Position numbers and translations under genes: made by a program. DNA of 64,000 bases from Rutidosis leptorrhynchoides (lineage: Eukaryota > Streptophyta > Magnoliopsida > Asterales > Asteraceae). Position 1 is the stretch's first letter. Each line of letters opens with the position of its first letter. Location: assembly GCF_046630445.1 (NCBI RefSeq), contig NC_092338.1, positions 205,017,501 through 205,081,500 of the forward strand, read 5' to 3'. The notes beneath the pieces were generated by a model that saw only the letters and a list, made by a program, of their open reading frames with translations, made no database searches and was not told where the DNA came from. Below, piece after piece: positions 1 through 9,809 of this stretch.

Positions 1-907
1 CAACCAACAAGGTCCTAGCAATCAACAAGTATCCAACAATACTTACAACCAGCAAAGACCAAATTTTCAAAACAAACCACCACAAACCGATGATAAAAAG
101 CCGAATTTAGAAGATATGATGACGAAGCTAGTTGAAACTCAAACGCAGTTTTTCACATCTCAGAAACAAACTAATGAACAAATGCTCAAGCATTTAGAAA
201 TCAACAAGCTTCTATTCAAAACTTGGAACAAGAAGTAAGTAACCTAGCAAGGTTAATAGGTGAAAGAAAATCGGGAAGTTTACCTAGTGATACAAATGCA
301 AACCCCCGGAATGAAACAGCTAAAGCCATTACCACAAGAAGTGGTACAACACTTAAACCACCTGAAATACCTGTAACTTCTAATGAAGCTATTCCTACTC
401 CACAAGAACCACAACCTGATCAAGATAAGGAAAAAGAACCGGTAGTTGAAAAGGTTAATGAAGATAACACAGTTAAGACTAAACCTTATGTTAAACCATA
501 CCAACCACCACTTCCTTACCCGAGTAAAATGAAAAAAGAGAAACTTGAAGCCGAGCAATCCAAATTCTTGGATATGTTTAAACAGATAAATGTAAATCTT
601 CCTTTCATTGATGTGATTTCAGGAATGCCTAGATATGCTAAATTCTTGAAAGATCTAATCACAAATAGAAAGAAAATGGAAGAACTCTCGGCCGTTACTA
701 TGAATGCTAATTGTTCAGCAGTGCTGTTGAATAAGATACCAGAAAAACTATCTGATCGAGGAAGTTTCACAATTCCATGTTTTCTGGGTAGTCTTAGTTC
801 AATAGAAGCATTGGCAGACTTAGGTGCTAGTATAAATTTAATGCCGTATTCACTATACGCTAAACTAGACCTTGGAGAATTGAAACCAACAAGAATAAGC
901 ATACAAC

Positions 908-1179
908 TGTAACACCCCAGCTTAACATGACCACAATATTGTCCGCTTTGCCCGCAGGCACACGGCTTTTTCTTGGCGACCACACACGAGAAGCACTTTC
1001 CCAGGAGGTCACCCATCCCGGTAGTGCTCTCGCCCGAGCACGCTTAACTGCAACGTACTCGCACATCTGCTCTGCCTGTGATCCCAAAACGCGTTGTGTC
1101 ATTTAAGCGTGAGTATTACCTTATAATCCCATGATCACTCATGTCTGTGGGCGATGTGGGATTTGCCTAGGGTGTTACA
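908..1179 (-). repeat. Cassandra LTR, 3' copy on the minus strand
   Basis: 272 bp, bounded by TG...CA, and nearly identical to 1263-1534. In element orientation this is the downstream LTR. Confidence 0.93.
985..1090 (-). other. 5S rRNA-derived segment in Cassandra LTR
   Basis: On the minus strand the box A-like AGTTAAGCGTGC (1038-1049) and the box C-like stretch GGATGGGTGACCTCCTGGGA (about 1001-1020) match the internal Pol III promoter of plant 5S rRNA at the right order and spacing. The outer parts of the 5S gene are not conserved. It is a transposon promoter and not a ribosomal gene. Confidence 0.88.
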
Positions 1180-1262
1180 TTCACCCCCCTCAGGGACTCA
1201 TCGTCCTCGATAAGGTTTGCCCCACCACCCCCAACGGCACATGAGTGGCTCTGATACCATTC

Positions 1263-1534
1263 TGTAACACCCCAGCTTAACATAACCACAATATTGTCCG
1301 CTTTGCCCGCAGGCGCACGGCTTTTTCTTGGCGACCACACACGAGAAGCACTTTCCCAGGAGGTCACCCATCCCGGTAGTACTCTTGCCCGAGCACGCTT
1401 AACTGCAACGTACTCGCACATCTGCTCTGCCTGTGATCCCAAAATGCGTTGTGTCATTTAAGCGTGAGTATTACCTTATAATCCCATGATCACTCATGTC
1501 TGTGGGCGATGTGGGATTTGCCTAGGGTGTTACA
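1263..1534 (-). repeat. Cassandra LTR, 5' copy on the minus strand
   Basis: 272 bp, the same length as its partner, ending at the ACAAC target duplication. The short internal region with the tRNA-Met primer site adjoins it on the left. Confidence 0.93.
1340..1445 (-). other. 5S rRNA-derived segment in second Cassandra LTR
   Basis: The second copy of the 5S-like promoter segment, at the same offset in the partner LTR (box A-like at 1393-1404, box C-like at about 1356-1375). Confidence 0.88.
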
Positions 1535-4500
1535 ACAACTAGCCGATCGATCAATAAAATATCTTAGAGGGATAATGGAGAATATGCTAGTTAAAGTTGG
1601 TACTTTAGTATTTCCAGTAGATTTTGTTGTTCTGGACATGGAAGAAGATTCTCAAGTTCCTCTCATATTAGGAAGACCATTCTTAAACACGGCTAAAGCA
1701 ATGATAGACGTGTTCGGTAAGAAATTGACGGTAAGTATAGAGGACGGGAGTGTTACCTTTTCAGTTGATAGAGCAATGCAACAACCGCAATCTACAGATG
1801 ATACATGTTATTATATTCAAACTATAGATTCACATGCAGAATTGTTAGAAGAATTTCCAGAATTGCAAGGAACAGGAGAATGTTCTTTAGGAGAAGGTAA
1901 TGAACCAATTGATGAAGCTGAAATGTTAGCTACACTAATAGCTAATGGATATGAACCAACAACAGAAGAAATTCAAATGCTAAAAGAAGAAGACAGATAT
2001 CGATATAAATCATCGATAGAAGAACCTCCGATATTAGAGTTAAAGCACTTCCAAACCATTTGGAATACGCTTATTTACATGGTGAATCTGAATTACCTGT
2101 AATAATATCGTCTTCTCTTACTGAAAATGAAAAATCACAACTCATTTCTGTGTTGAAAGCTCATAAACTAGCCATTGCATGGAAGATTCATGATATTAAA
2201 GGAATAAGTCCTTCGTATTGCACACATAAAATCCTAAAGGAAGAAGGTCATAAAACGTATGTGCAACGCCAACGAAGACTAAATCCGAATATGCAAGATG
2301 TAGTTAAAAAAGAAATTATTAAACTGCTAGATGCGGGTTTAATTTATCTAATCTCTAATAGTCCATGGGTAAGCCCAGTTCAATGCGTGCCTAAGAAGGG
2401 TGGCATGACTGTCATTACAAATGAAAAAAATGAGCTTATTCCTACTAGGACTGTAACAGGATGGCGTGTATGTATTGATTATAGAAAATTAAATGACGCC
2501 ACCAGAAAAGATCACTTTCCCTTACCTTTTATTGATCAAATGTTGGAAAGATTAGCCGGAAACAGTTACTATTGTTTTCTTGATGGATTTTCCGGATATT
2601 TTCAAATTCCAATAGCACCCGAAGATCAAGAGAAAACCACGTTCACGTGCCCTTATGGTACTTTTGCTTACAAACGCATGCCATTTGGACTTTGCAACGC
2701 CCCTGCAACCTTTCAAAGGTGCATGATGGAAATTTTTCACGACATGATAGAAGAATGCATGGAAGTTTTTATGGATGACTTTTCAGTCTTCGGTGATACA
2801 TTTGAATCATATCTAGTTAATCTTGAACGAATGCTTATTAGATGCGAACAATCAAATCTAGTACTTAATTGGGAGAAATGCCATTTCATGGTTAAAGAAG
2901 GCATCGTTTTTGGACATAAAATTTCAAAAGAAGGAATTGAAGTGGATAGAGATAAAGTAGATGTAATTGCTAAACTTCCACATCCCACCAATGTTAGAGG
3001 AGTTAGGAGTTTTCTGGGGCATGCCGGTTTTTACCGACGTTTCATATAAGATTTTTCTAAAATTGCTACTCCTATGAATAAACTCCTAGAAAAGGATGCT
3101 CCATTCATCTTTTCAGATGAATGCATCAAATCTTTTAATATTCTTAAAGAGAAACTCACTAATGCGCCGATCATGATAACACCAAATTGGAATCTACCGT
3201 TTGAACTAATGTGCGATGCAAGTGATTTTGCAATGGGAGCCGTTTTAGGACAAAGGATTGAAAAACGATTTCAACCTATATATTATGCTAGTAAGACGTT
3301 ACAAGGAGCACAAATGAACTATACAACTACTGAAAAAGAACTCCTTGCTATTGTCTTTGCTTTTGACAAATTTCGTTCATATCTCGTTCTAGCAAAAACG
3401 GTGGTCTATACCGACCATTCTGCTCTTAGATACCTATTTTCGAAACAAGATGCCAAACCAAGATTAATCCGTTGGATCTTACTCTTACAAGAGTTTGATA
3501 TTGAAATCCGAGATAAAAGAGGAGCAGAAAATCTCGCCGCTGATCATCTTTCTCGTCTTGAAAATCCCGAATTAGAAGTACTAAATGAATCGGCCATACA
3601 AGACAACTTTCCTGATGAATATCTATTGAAGATAGATTATAATGAAATTCCATGGTTTACAGACTATGCAAACTACTTAGTATGTGGATTCCTTGAAAAA
3701 GGATTATCGTACCAAAAACGAAAGAAATTCTTCAGTGATATAAAACACTATTTCTGGGAAGATCCACATCTGTTTAAAAGTTGTCCCGATGGAATAATAC
3801 GCCGATGTGTATTTGGAGATGAAGCTAGTAAAATTTTAAACCATTGTCACACAGGACCAACAGGAGGGCATTATGGGCCTCAACTAACAGCAAAGAAAAG
3901 TTTATGATGCTGGATTCTATTGGCCTACAATTTACAAAGACGCACACCTTCTTTGCAAATCATGTGATGCATGTCAAAGAGCTGGAAAAATAAGTCAACG
4001 TGATGAAATGCCACAAAATGTCATTCAAGTATGTGAAGTATTTGACATTTGGGGTATTGACTTTATGGGTCCATTTCCAAAATCTCATAATAATCTCTAT
4101 ATTCTCGTAGCCATTGATTATGTATCTAAATGGGCGGAAGCACAAGCTCTTCCAACTAACGATGCACGAGTTGTAGTCAACTTTTTAAAACGTATTTTTG
4201 CAAGGTTTGGAACACCGAAAGCTTTAATAAGTGATCGGGGTACTCATTTCTGTAATAATCAACTTGAGAAAGTTCTCAAAAGATATGGAATAACTCATAA
4301 AATCTCCACCGCATATCATCCACAAACAAGTGGACAAGTTGAAAATACCAACCGAGCTTTAAAACGTATTCTAGAAAAAACCGTAGGATCAAATCCGAAG
4401 GAATGGTCCATTAAATTGGAGGATGCACTCTGGGCTTTTAGAACAGCCTACAAAACTCCAATTGGAACCACACCTTTTAGACTCGTTTATGAAAAAGCAT

Positions 4501-5107
4501 GTCATCTTCCAGTAGAAATTGAACACAAAGCATTTTGGGCTTTGAAGACATGTAATCTTGATTTACATGAAGCTGGACGTCTACGGTTAAATCAATTAAA
4601 CGAATTAGAAGAATTAAGACATGAAGCATACGAAAATTCGTTAATCTATAAGGAAAGAACGAAGAAATGGCATGATAAAAGAATCAGAAGTTCAAAAGAA
4701 TTCAAAGAAGGAGACAGAGTTCTTCTTTTCAATTCACGATTCAAGCTATTTCCTGGAAAATTGAAATCGAGATGGTCTGGACCATTCATAGTCAAAAGAG
4801 TTTTTCCATACGGAACGATAGAATTAATAAATTCAAATGAGATTGAATTTAAGGTTAATGGTCACAGAGTTAAACACTACATAGATAGTCCGATGGAAGT
4901 CGACAACGAAGTTAATCACAATTTCGATACCACAGCTAACTAAGTGTGGGGAGAATCAAGTCTTTAAAGGATAATATGTATTTCTGTTAGAGTTAGATTT
5001 TCTGTTTTCATGTAGTTCTCGAAAATGGAGCCCGAATGGTCTTTCCCTAGCAGACCCTAAAGAACTAGTCTTCTCCCCCCATTCTGAATTTTTATTTTTT
5101 TTAGGAA

Positions 5108-5413
5108 ATGAAGACTGCCTGTAAACTAAACCATGGTCTAATGCTATACGCTTTGATCACTAAACGTAATAATGACACACTTCTGAGTGAACTAGTATCA
5201 GTAATCAGAGAAAGATTGGACGGAGTAAGAAAAGAATCCAGATGCGAAGATAATAAGTTACAATTTGGTAAAGGAAAATCAAAATCCGCAGCGAAAAGAA
5301 GAGCACAACACCTTGAAAGATGTCACAAATGCGGAAAATGGTCACATGGAGGTAAATGTTCAAATAATCAAACCTATTCAAACACCGAATTTGTTACTTT
5401 ATGCAGAGACTGA
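5108..5413 (+). CDS. small CCHC-type ORF downstream of Athila integrase
   Basis: A 101-residue ORF that starts 165 bp after the pol region of element A. Its C-terminal half is basic (KGKSKSAAKRRAQHLERCHK) and carries one zinc-knuckle-like motif, C-x2-C-x4-H-x3-C (RCHKCGKWSHGGKC, about residues 78-91). I do not recognise a named family. By position it is an accessory ORF of the retroelement; the motif and charge suggest nucleic-acid binding. It may instead be a relic of a longer 3' reading frame. A perfect splice-donor-like CAG|GTAAGT lies about 125 bp downstream (near 5540). Confidence 0.45.
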   Translation: MKTACKLNHGLMLYALITKRNNDTLLSELVSVIRERLDGVRKESRCEDNKLQFGKGKSKSAAKRRAQHLERCHKCGKWSHGGKCSNNQTYSNTEFVTLCRD

Positions 5414-6460
5414 CCGTTCATATGTTTAGAAGAAAAAACACTGAATGCTCGAGGTTACGCCTATGTAGCTATGGAAAACCAATTAAACCGACTATCTTAT
5501 GAATGGGATAGATCATATAACTAAGAATACTATCTCACAGGTAAGTCTGTACAGTTTTTATTTTTTATTTTTATTTTTAACCTTTTGATAATAAACGCTA
5601 ATTTGTTCGCTATAAAGTATTAAATTGGTATTGAATAAAATTAGGTTTGGCGACCGAAATTATTGATATCATTCAAAAATTTATTACATCACTGCGAAAT
5701 TTAACGTTTATTCTTAAGGTATAAATATCTTTAATCAATCAACCCAAAATATTTCAAAAATTCGTCATGAGTTAAATTAGGTCATGGAACTGAAATTACT
5801 TTACCGAAAAGAGGGGCATATATTTTTGATAATATTTGATTGATTAAAGTGGGATAAAAGCCAAAAAGATTTTTAATTTTATTTTTACTTTGTTTTTAAA
5901 ACTAGTATAAAAAAAAATTTATTGTAAACTTTTTAAATTAATATATTTAAAATTGTAAATATTTGAAAAATTAATATTTTTAAGTTTGTATGTATAACAA
6001 CAAAAATATAATATAATTTTGGTGTGAATTTTTAATTTTTAAAATATGAATTTTATTTTTATGCATTTTAAATTTAAGTTTGGTGTGAATTTAAAAATAA
6101 AAATTTACTTTATTTCGCTAAGTTAAAAATATGATTTTTAAAATTCGTCGTGAGTTGAAGACTAGGTCATTGAACTGAAATTGCTTTACCCAAGGGAGGG
6201 ACGAGAACTTTTATTATCTTTATTTTTAATCTTATTGAATTAAAGTATGTCAAAAACATTAAAAAACCCAAAAATCTTTACTTTTAAAACCACACTTTGA
6301 TTTGACAAATTTTAAAATTTTGTCGAGGGACGGATTAGGACATCGATCCGAAACGCCCTCATCCTAAAAAGAAACAAAATTTTAATTTTTAAATTAATTT
6401 TATGTTTTATAAAGTATAAGGTTTTATTTAAAAAAAAAAAAAAAGGTGAAAACACTGTAC
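5414..6460 (+). other. AT-rich noncoding spacer of element A with a diverged direct repeat
   Basis: No reading frame is convincing here. A block of about 60 bp is duplicated: 5760-5822 and 6141-6203 share the frame TTCGTC.TGAGTT...AGGTCAT.GAACTGAAATT.CTTTACC. A weaker third copy may lie near 6320-6365. The rest is poly-A/T-rich spacer. Confidence 0.6.
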
Positions 6461-6600
6461 CCGGAACCCCATGCGATCGCATGGGGTTTACTCTTCAACC
6501 TCATGCGATCGCATGAGGCTGGATTCCAGGCCAGTTTGATAAAAAGAACAGCTCGCTGTTCTGCACAAAAAACACACACACATATACGAACCAACCCCAA
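6461..6600 (+). promoter_or_regulatory. LTR-like internal promoter block upstream of the Athila 3' ORF
   Basis: Two perfect palindromes with core CATGCGATCGCATG (6465-6488, 24 bp; 6499-6518, 20 bp) are followed 20 bp later by a TATA-like GATAAAAAG (6538-6546) and an AC-rich leader. The 3' LTR of the same element has the same layout: two core palindromes (20503-20516 and 20534-20549), TATAAAAA (20573-20580) and an ACAAAAACACAT leader. Its position just before the 3' ORF suggests a second promoter. Promoter activity is inferred. Confidence 0.45.
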
Positions 6601-6658
6601 AATCACCTCTAAAATTCGCAATTTTCCACCGTAATTCTTCATTTTTCTTGCTCTAATC

Positions 6659-7328
6659 ATGCCTAGATTCTCATTCTTCAGCAAAATGGTAAAAATTACA
6701 CCCCTAAACTCTATAAATTCCTAGTTTTTGTGATAATTACCAATTTTTTCCCTAATGCAATTTTGTTAATTTCTAGTGTAATTAGTGTTAAATTGATAGT
6801 ATTTTGTGCATTATAACCTAGATTGATGCTATTTAACATGATTTGAAGCCAAAAACTTCAAAATTTTTAGAAATCTAGGGTTTGTGTTCTTGAGCAATTT
6901 GGGGCTTTTTGATATAAACAGGTTATGGCCGATTTTTGTCATGAATTATTGCTAAATTGAGTAGTGTAACATGTTTAGATAGTTAAATGATCCAAACATT
7001 GATCCTAAACATGATTTTTGGAGATTAAAGTGGACTTTTTAAGTCTAAAATTCATGAACTTGATTAATTTGATATATTTACCATTTGAGACTTGTTTAAT
7101 TATTAGTAATGACTATTTTGACATGTTATTTGAGTTAAATGCTTATGAATTTTGTATACATTTTCATATGTGCTTATTTGAAAAGTGTAGAATTGTGAAA
7201 AATTGTGAAAATGTGTAAAAGTTTAATTTTGATTTAACATGTTATAGTGATTGTTTTAAGTTGTTATTTTGCTAACACTAATGCATATTTGGATGCACAA
7301 ATTTTGTGTTTAGTGTATTTTGCAGAAA
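6659..7328 (+). other. intron-like leader of the Athila 3' ORF region
   Basis: A short ATG-led stretch (6659-6688) is followed by GT and about 630 bp of T-rich noncoding sequence ending TTTTGCAG at 7325. Athila-type elements are thought to express their 3' ORF from a spliced message, and this stretch looks like such an intron. Element B entered exactly at the acceptor; its target duplication AGAAA (7324-7328) includes the AG. Confidence 0.35.
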
Positions 7329-9430
7329 TGTAAGATCCTGTTTTCTTTTTGGGTTTGGACGCCGTCCAAACATTTGGGACGCCGTCCCAGTTTGAAGACC
7401 TGGACGCCGTCCAACATTTTGGACGCCGTCCAGAATGGCTGGCAGGCATGTCTTTTTGCTATTAATTATTTTAGATGGGTATTTCGGTAATTTCACTTCT
7501 TGGACGAATTTTAAAGCCCTAGATCAGTTTTGGGAGTCTCATTACTCCATTCACAACCACCAAACATCATCTACTTTAATTCTAGAGAGAGAGTGCTCTT
7601 AAGTGTGAGAAAGCTCAAATAGGAGAGGAAGAAGCTTGTTTCGGGTTCTAGCTCGAGCATTGAAGTTATTCATCTCCTCGTTAGCTTCGTTTTGATTGTG
7701 GTGGTAAGCCCTAAAATTGATTTCTCTAGTAAATATGTTTAAGGGTTAGGGTTTGGGCTAATGTTGTACATAAAACCCATGTATGAGTGATTTGGGGGTT
7801 TTGGGTAAGTTTGGGTCATGAAGACCCAAATGGTGACTAACCTAGGGTTTTGAAAGGGTAAATGGTGTAAATGGGTCTTAAAGACCTAAGTAAATACTAA
7901 TACACTTATAGTTAATGTTAGTGGGTGTGATTTGGGTTGTGGGTGACCCAAATGGGTGTGTTGACCTAGAAATGGGTCAAATGGGTCTTTGATGACCTAG
8001 GTTGTCTTGCATGTATGAAAACGAGTTAACTTTGTGGTTAAAAGTGTGTTAATACCTTAATTGGCTAAAGTTAGGGTTTTTGGTGAAGTTAACCCATTAT
8101 TAGGGTTAAAGGTGCAAAATGGGTCGGGATTGCACTTAGGGTCAAAAGACTCTAGATTGTTAAGTGAGTTTCTTGACCGACTTGAGTTGTGAATTGATTA
8201 TGTGCTAAAATGTAATAGGTACGTTACATTGACGTTGCAAGTTCGGTTATCTTACACGAAGACTTTGAGGTGAGTGGAATAATTATATGCGTATGTATAT
8301 AATGTATCTATTTGTTGTAGCGTGAAAGGTGTAGTGTCGAGGTGTTAAGACACCACGTTTCACGTGAAGAGTGTAGCATCGAGGTGTTAAGATGCCACTC
8401 GGGTGTAGCATCGAGGTGTTAAGATGCCACCTAGGAGTGTAGTGTCGAGGTGTTAAGACACCACTCCGTAAAATAATGAGTGTTGCATCGAGGTGTTAAG
8501 ATGCCACTCGGGGTGATGTGCCGAGGTGTTAAGGTGCCACCCTAGGGGTTAGTGGTGCGAGGTGTTAAGTGCCCTAACGGATGTTATGAACACCGATGGC
8601 GTTTTCGCGAGCGCCGTTCCCTTGTACTATTGGTTAACCATGGTTATTTGTGTTGTAAGCATATTATATTATTCGAGTTATATTTATATGCGGATGTTAT
8701 GCTAGCTTGGGGGTATTGGTGAATTATAGCTTGTTATTGCGACGATAAGCTAATGTTGTTTGCTAGCATGTTTGCGGTTGCGTAAGTGTATGCAAGTAGG
8801 TATAATTATATATGTATTCGTATAATTATTGCATTCACTAAGCTTTGCTTACCCTCTCGTTGTTTACTTTTTTATAGGCTCGGGCGTTGACAAGGGTAAG
8901 AGCGTTCAATTGGATTAGTGATCTCCCGCTTGTTTTGTTAGGGGATGCTTTTGGGTGTTAGCTTTTGGAGTTCGACCGAGATTGGGTAGTTTAACCCCAA
9001 ACACCATGCTCTAGTGTCGTTTGGAACTTAAACTTATATTTGGTCGAAACTTTTATTTTTGAACGAAACTCGCAAAATGGGCGATGTGGGCCCGTTGATG
9101 TAATACTTGATTTGATGATGAAAATCTCTTAGTTTCACTTATATTGACTTGTGGTAAAAAGGTTTTCGTTTGAAAGTGTCGGGAAGCGGGTTTTCCGCTC
9201 GTGTGAGTTGGACCCGTGATCAGTAGCTGGAAGGCCATTGGGACGCCGTCCCAATTGATTGGACGCCATCCCAGTTGTGTTGAGCTGGACGCCATCCCAA
9301 AACTTCGTACGCCGTCCCATAATTCTGAGCTGGACGCCGTCCAGGATTCTGGACGCCGTCCAGATGCACTGCCTTAAAAAAAAAAAAAAATTTGGTACGC
9401 GTTTTGAGTTTATGAAGTCGGGTTGTTACA
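7329..9430 (+). repeat. 5' LTR of element B
   Basis: Starts TGTAAGATCC and ends GTTGTTACA. Clusters of the odd palindrome GGACGCCGTCC lie just inside both ends (7357-7431 and about 9240-9361), and a seven-copy hairpin array lies at 8321-8578. Confidence 0.95.
8321..8578 (+). repeat. seven-copy hairpin array in 5' LTR of B
   Basis: Seven units share the constant core GAGGTGTTAA flanked by complementary arms. Units 1 and 4 use GTGTC/GACAC, units 2, 3 and 5 use GCATC/GATGC, and units 6 and 7 pair with G-T wobbles. Unit 1 has an extra outer stem CGTGAAA/TTTCACG. Spacing is about 30-45 bp. Confidence 0.85.
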
Positions 9431-9432
9431 AG

Positions 9433-9444
9433 TGGTATCAGAGC
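9433..9444 (+). promoter_or_regulatory. primer binding site of B (initiator tRNA-Met)
   Basis: TGGTATCAGAGC lies two bases after the 5' LTR and is complementary to the 3' end of plant initiator tRNA-Met. About 365 bp of noncoding leader follow before gag. Confidence 0.95.
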
Positions 9445-9809
9445 ATGGTCTAAGGGATTTAGGTGACTTGAGATAGGCGCCTAGACTTAGACTTTTTGTG
9501 TGCGCGTTTGTACGGGACTTGTAGGATCTTGGGTCGGATCGGGATGGTTAGTGCATAGGTTTATGTGAACTAATCATGCGCTATTTGTTGTGTGTGTTTA
9601 ACAATCATCAAGCGAGATGGACGTTGTACTAGCGAGTTAACGCGACGTGCTCGCGTAGTAATGACTAGCTACCATCACTACGAGTGCAAATCGTGTCAAA
9701 CAAGTAATGTACGACGATTGTTGAGCGAGATGGAGTAGTGTGGCGTATATGTATATATATATGTAATCTGTCCTTCTGTTTTGTGGTTTAACCTAATTCG
9801 TTTTATAGA

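Larger units (their letters stand above)
908..1534 (-). mobile_element. Cassandra TRIM (5S rRNA-bearing), complete with TSD
   Basis: Two 272-bp terminal repeats (908-1179 and 1263-1534) flank an 83-bp internal region, 627 bp in all. The flanks carry a perfect 5-bp duplication ACAAC (903-907 and 1535-1539). Read on the minus strand each LTR starts TGTAACACCC, ends TGTTACA and holds a 5S rRNA-like segment. The primer site TGGTATCAGAGC lies on the minus strand at the 1249-1260 side of the internal region. There is no coding capacity, as expected for a TRIM. The two LTRs differ at about five positions (near 1.8%), or roughly 0.7 million years at 1.3e-8 substitutions per site per year. It looks whole and sits inside the protease region of element A. 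Confidence 0.95.
1..4943 (+). pseudogene. Athila-type gag-pol relic (element A)
   Basis: The left end is the tail of gag plus a linker. An aspartic protease with DLGASINLMP follows near 820-850 and is split by the Cassandra insertion; the rest of its fold (LILGRPFLNTA) lies near 1665-1690. Reverse transcriptase spans about 2.2-3.05 kb, with RVCIDYRKLND, MPFGLCNAPATFQRCM and FMDDFSVF carrying the catalytic Asp pair. RNase H spans about 3.1-3.6 kb ([23 protein letters not shown]). Integrase spans about 3.9-4.9 kb ([25 protein letters not shown] and a GPF-type C-terminal motif). The region has several breaks besides the inserted element and is treated as a fossil. Motif order RT-RNase H-integrase is diagnostic of Ty3 rather than copia. 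Confidence 0.9.

Noticed and set aside
516-1016. 166-residue minus-strand ORF across the Athila protease and Cassandra boundary
   Set aside because: Shadow of the plus-strand coding region running into the TRIM.
908-1534. 5S rRNA genes in tandem
   Set aside because: Only the internal promoter part of 5S is conserved, each copy sits inside a 272-bp LTR, and target duplication and primer site show a Cassandra TRIM.
8321-8578. CRISPR array
   Set aside because: Regularly spaced hairpin repeats, but in a plant LTR, with short variable spacing, arms that change together and an identical array in the partner LTR.
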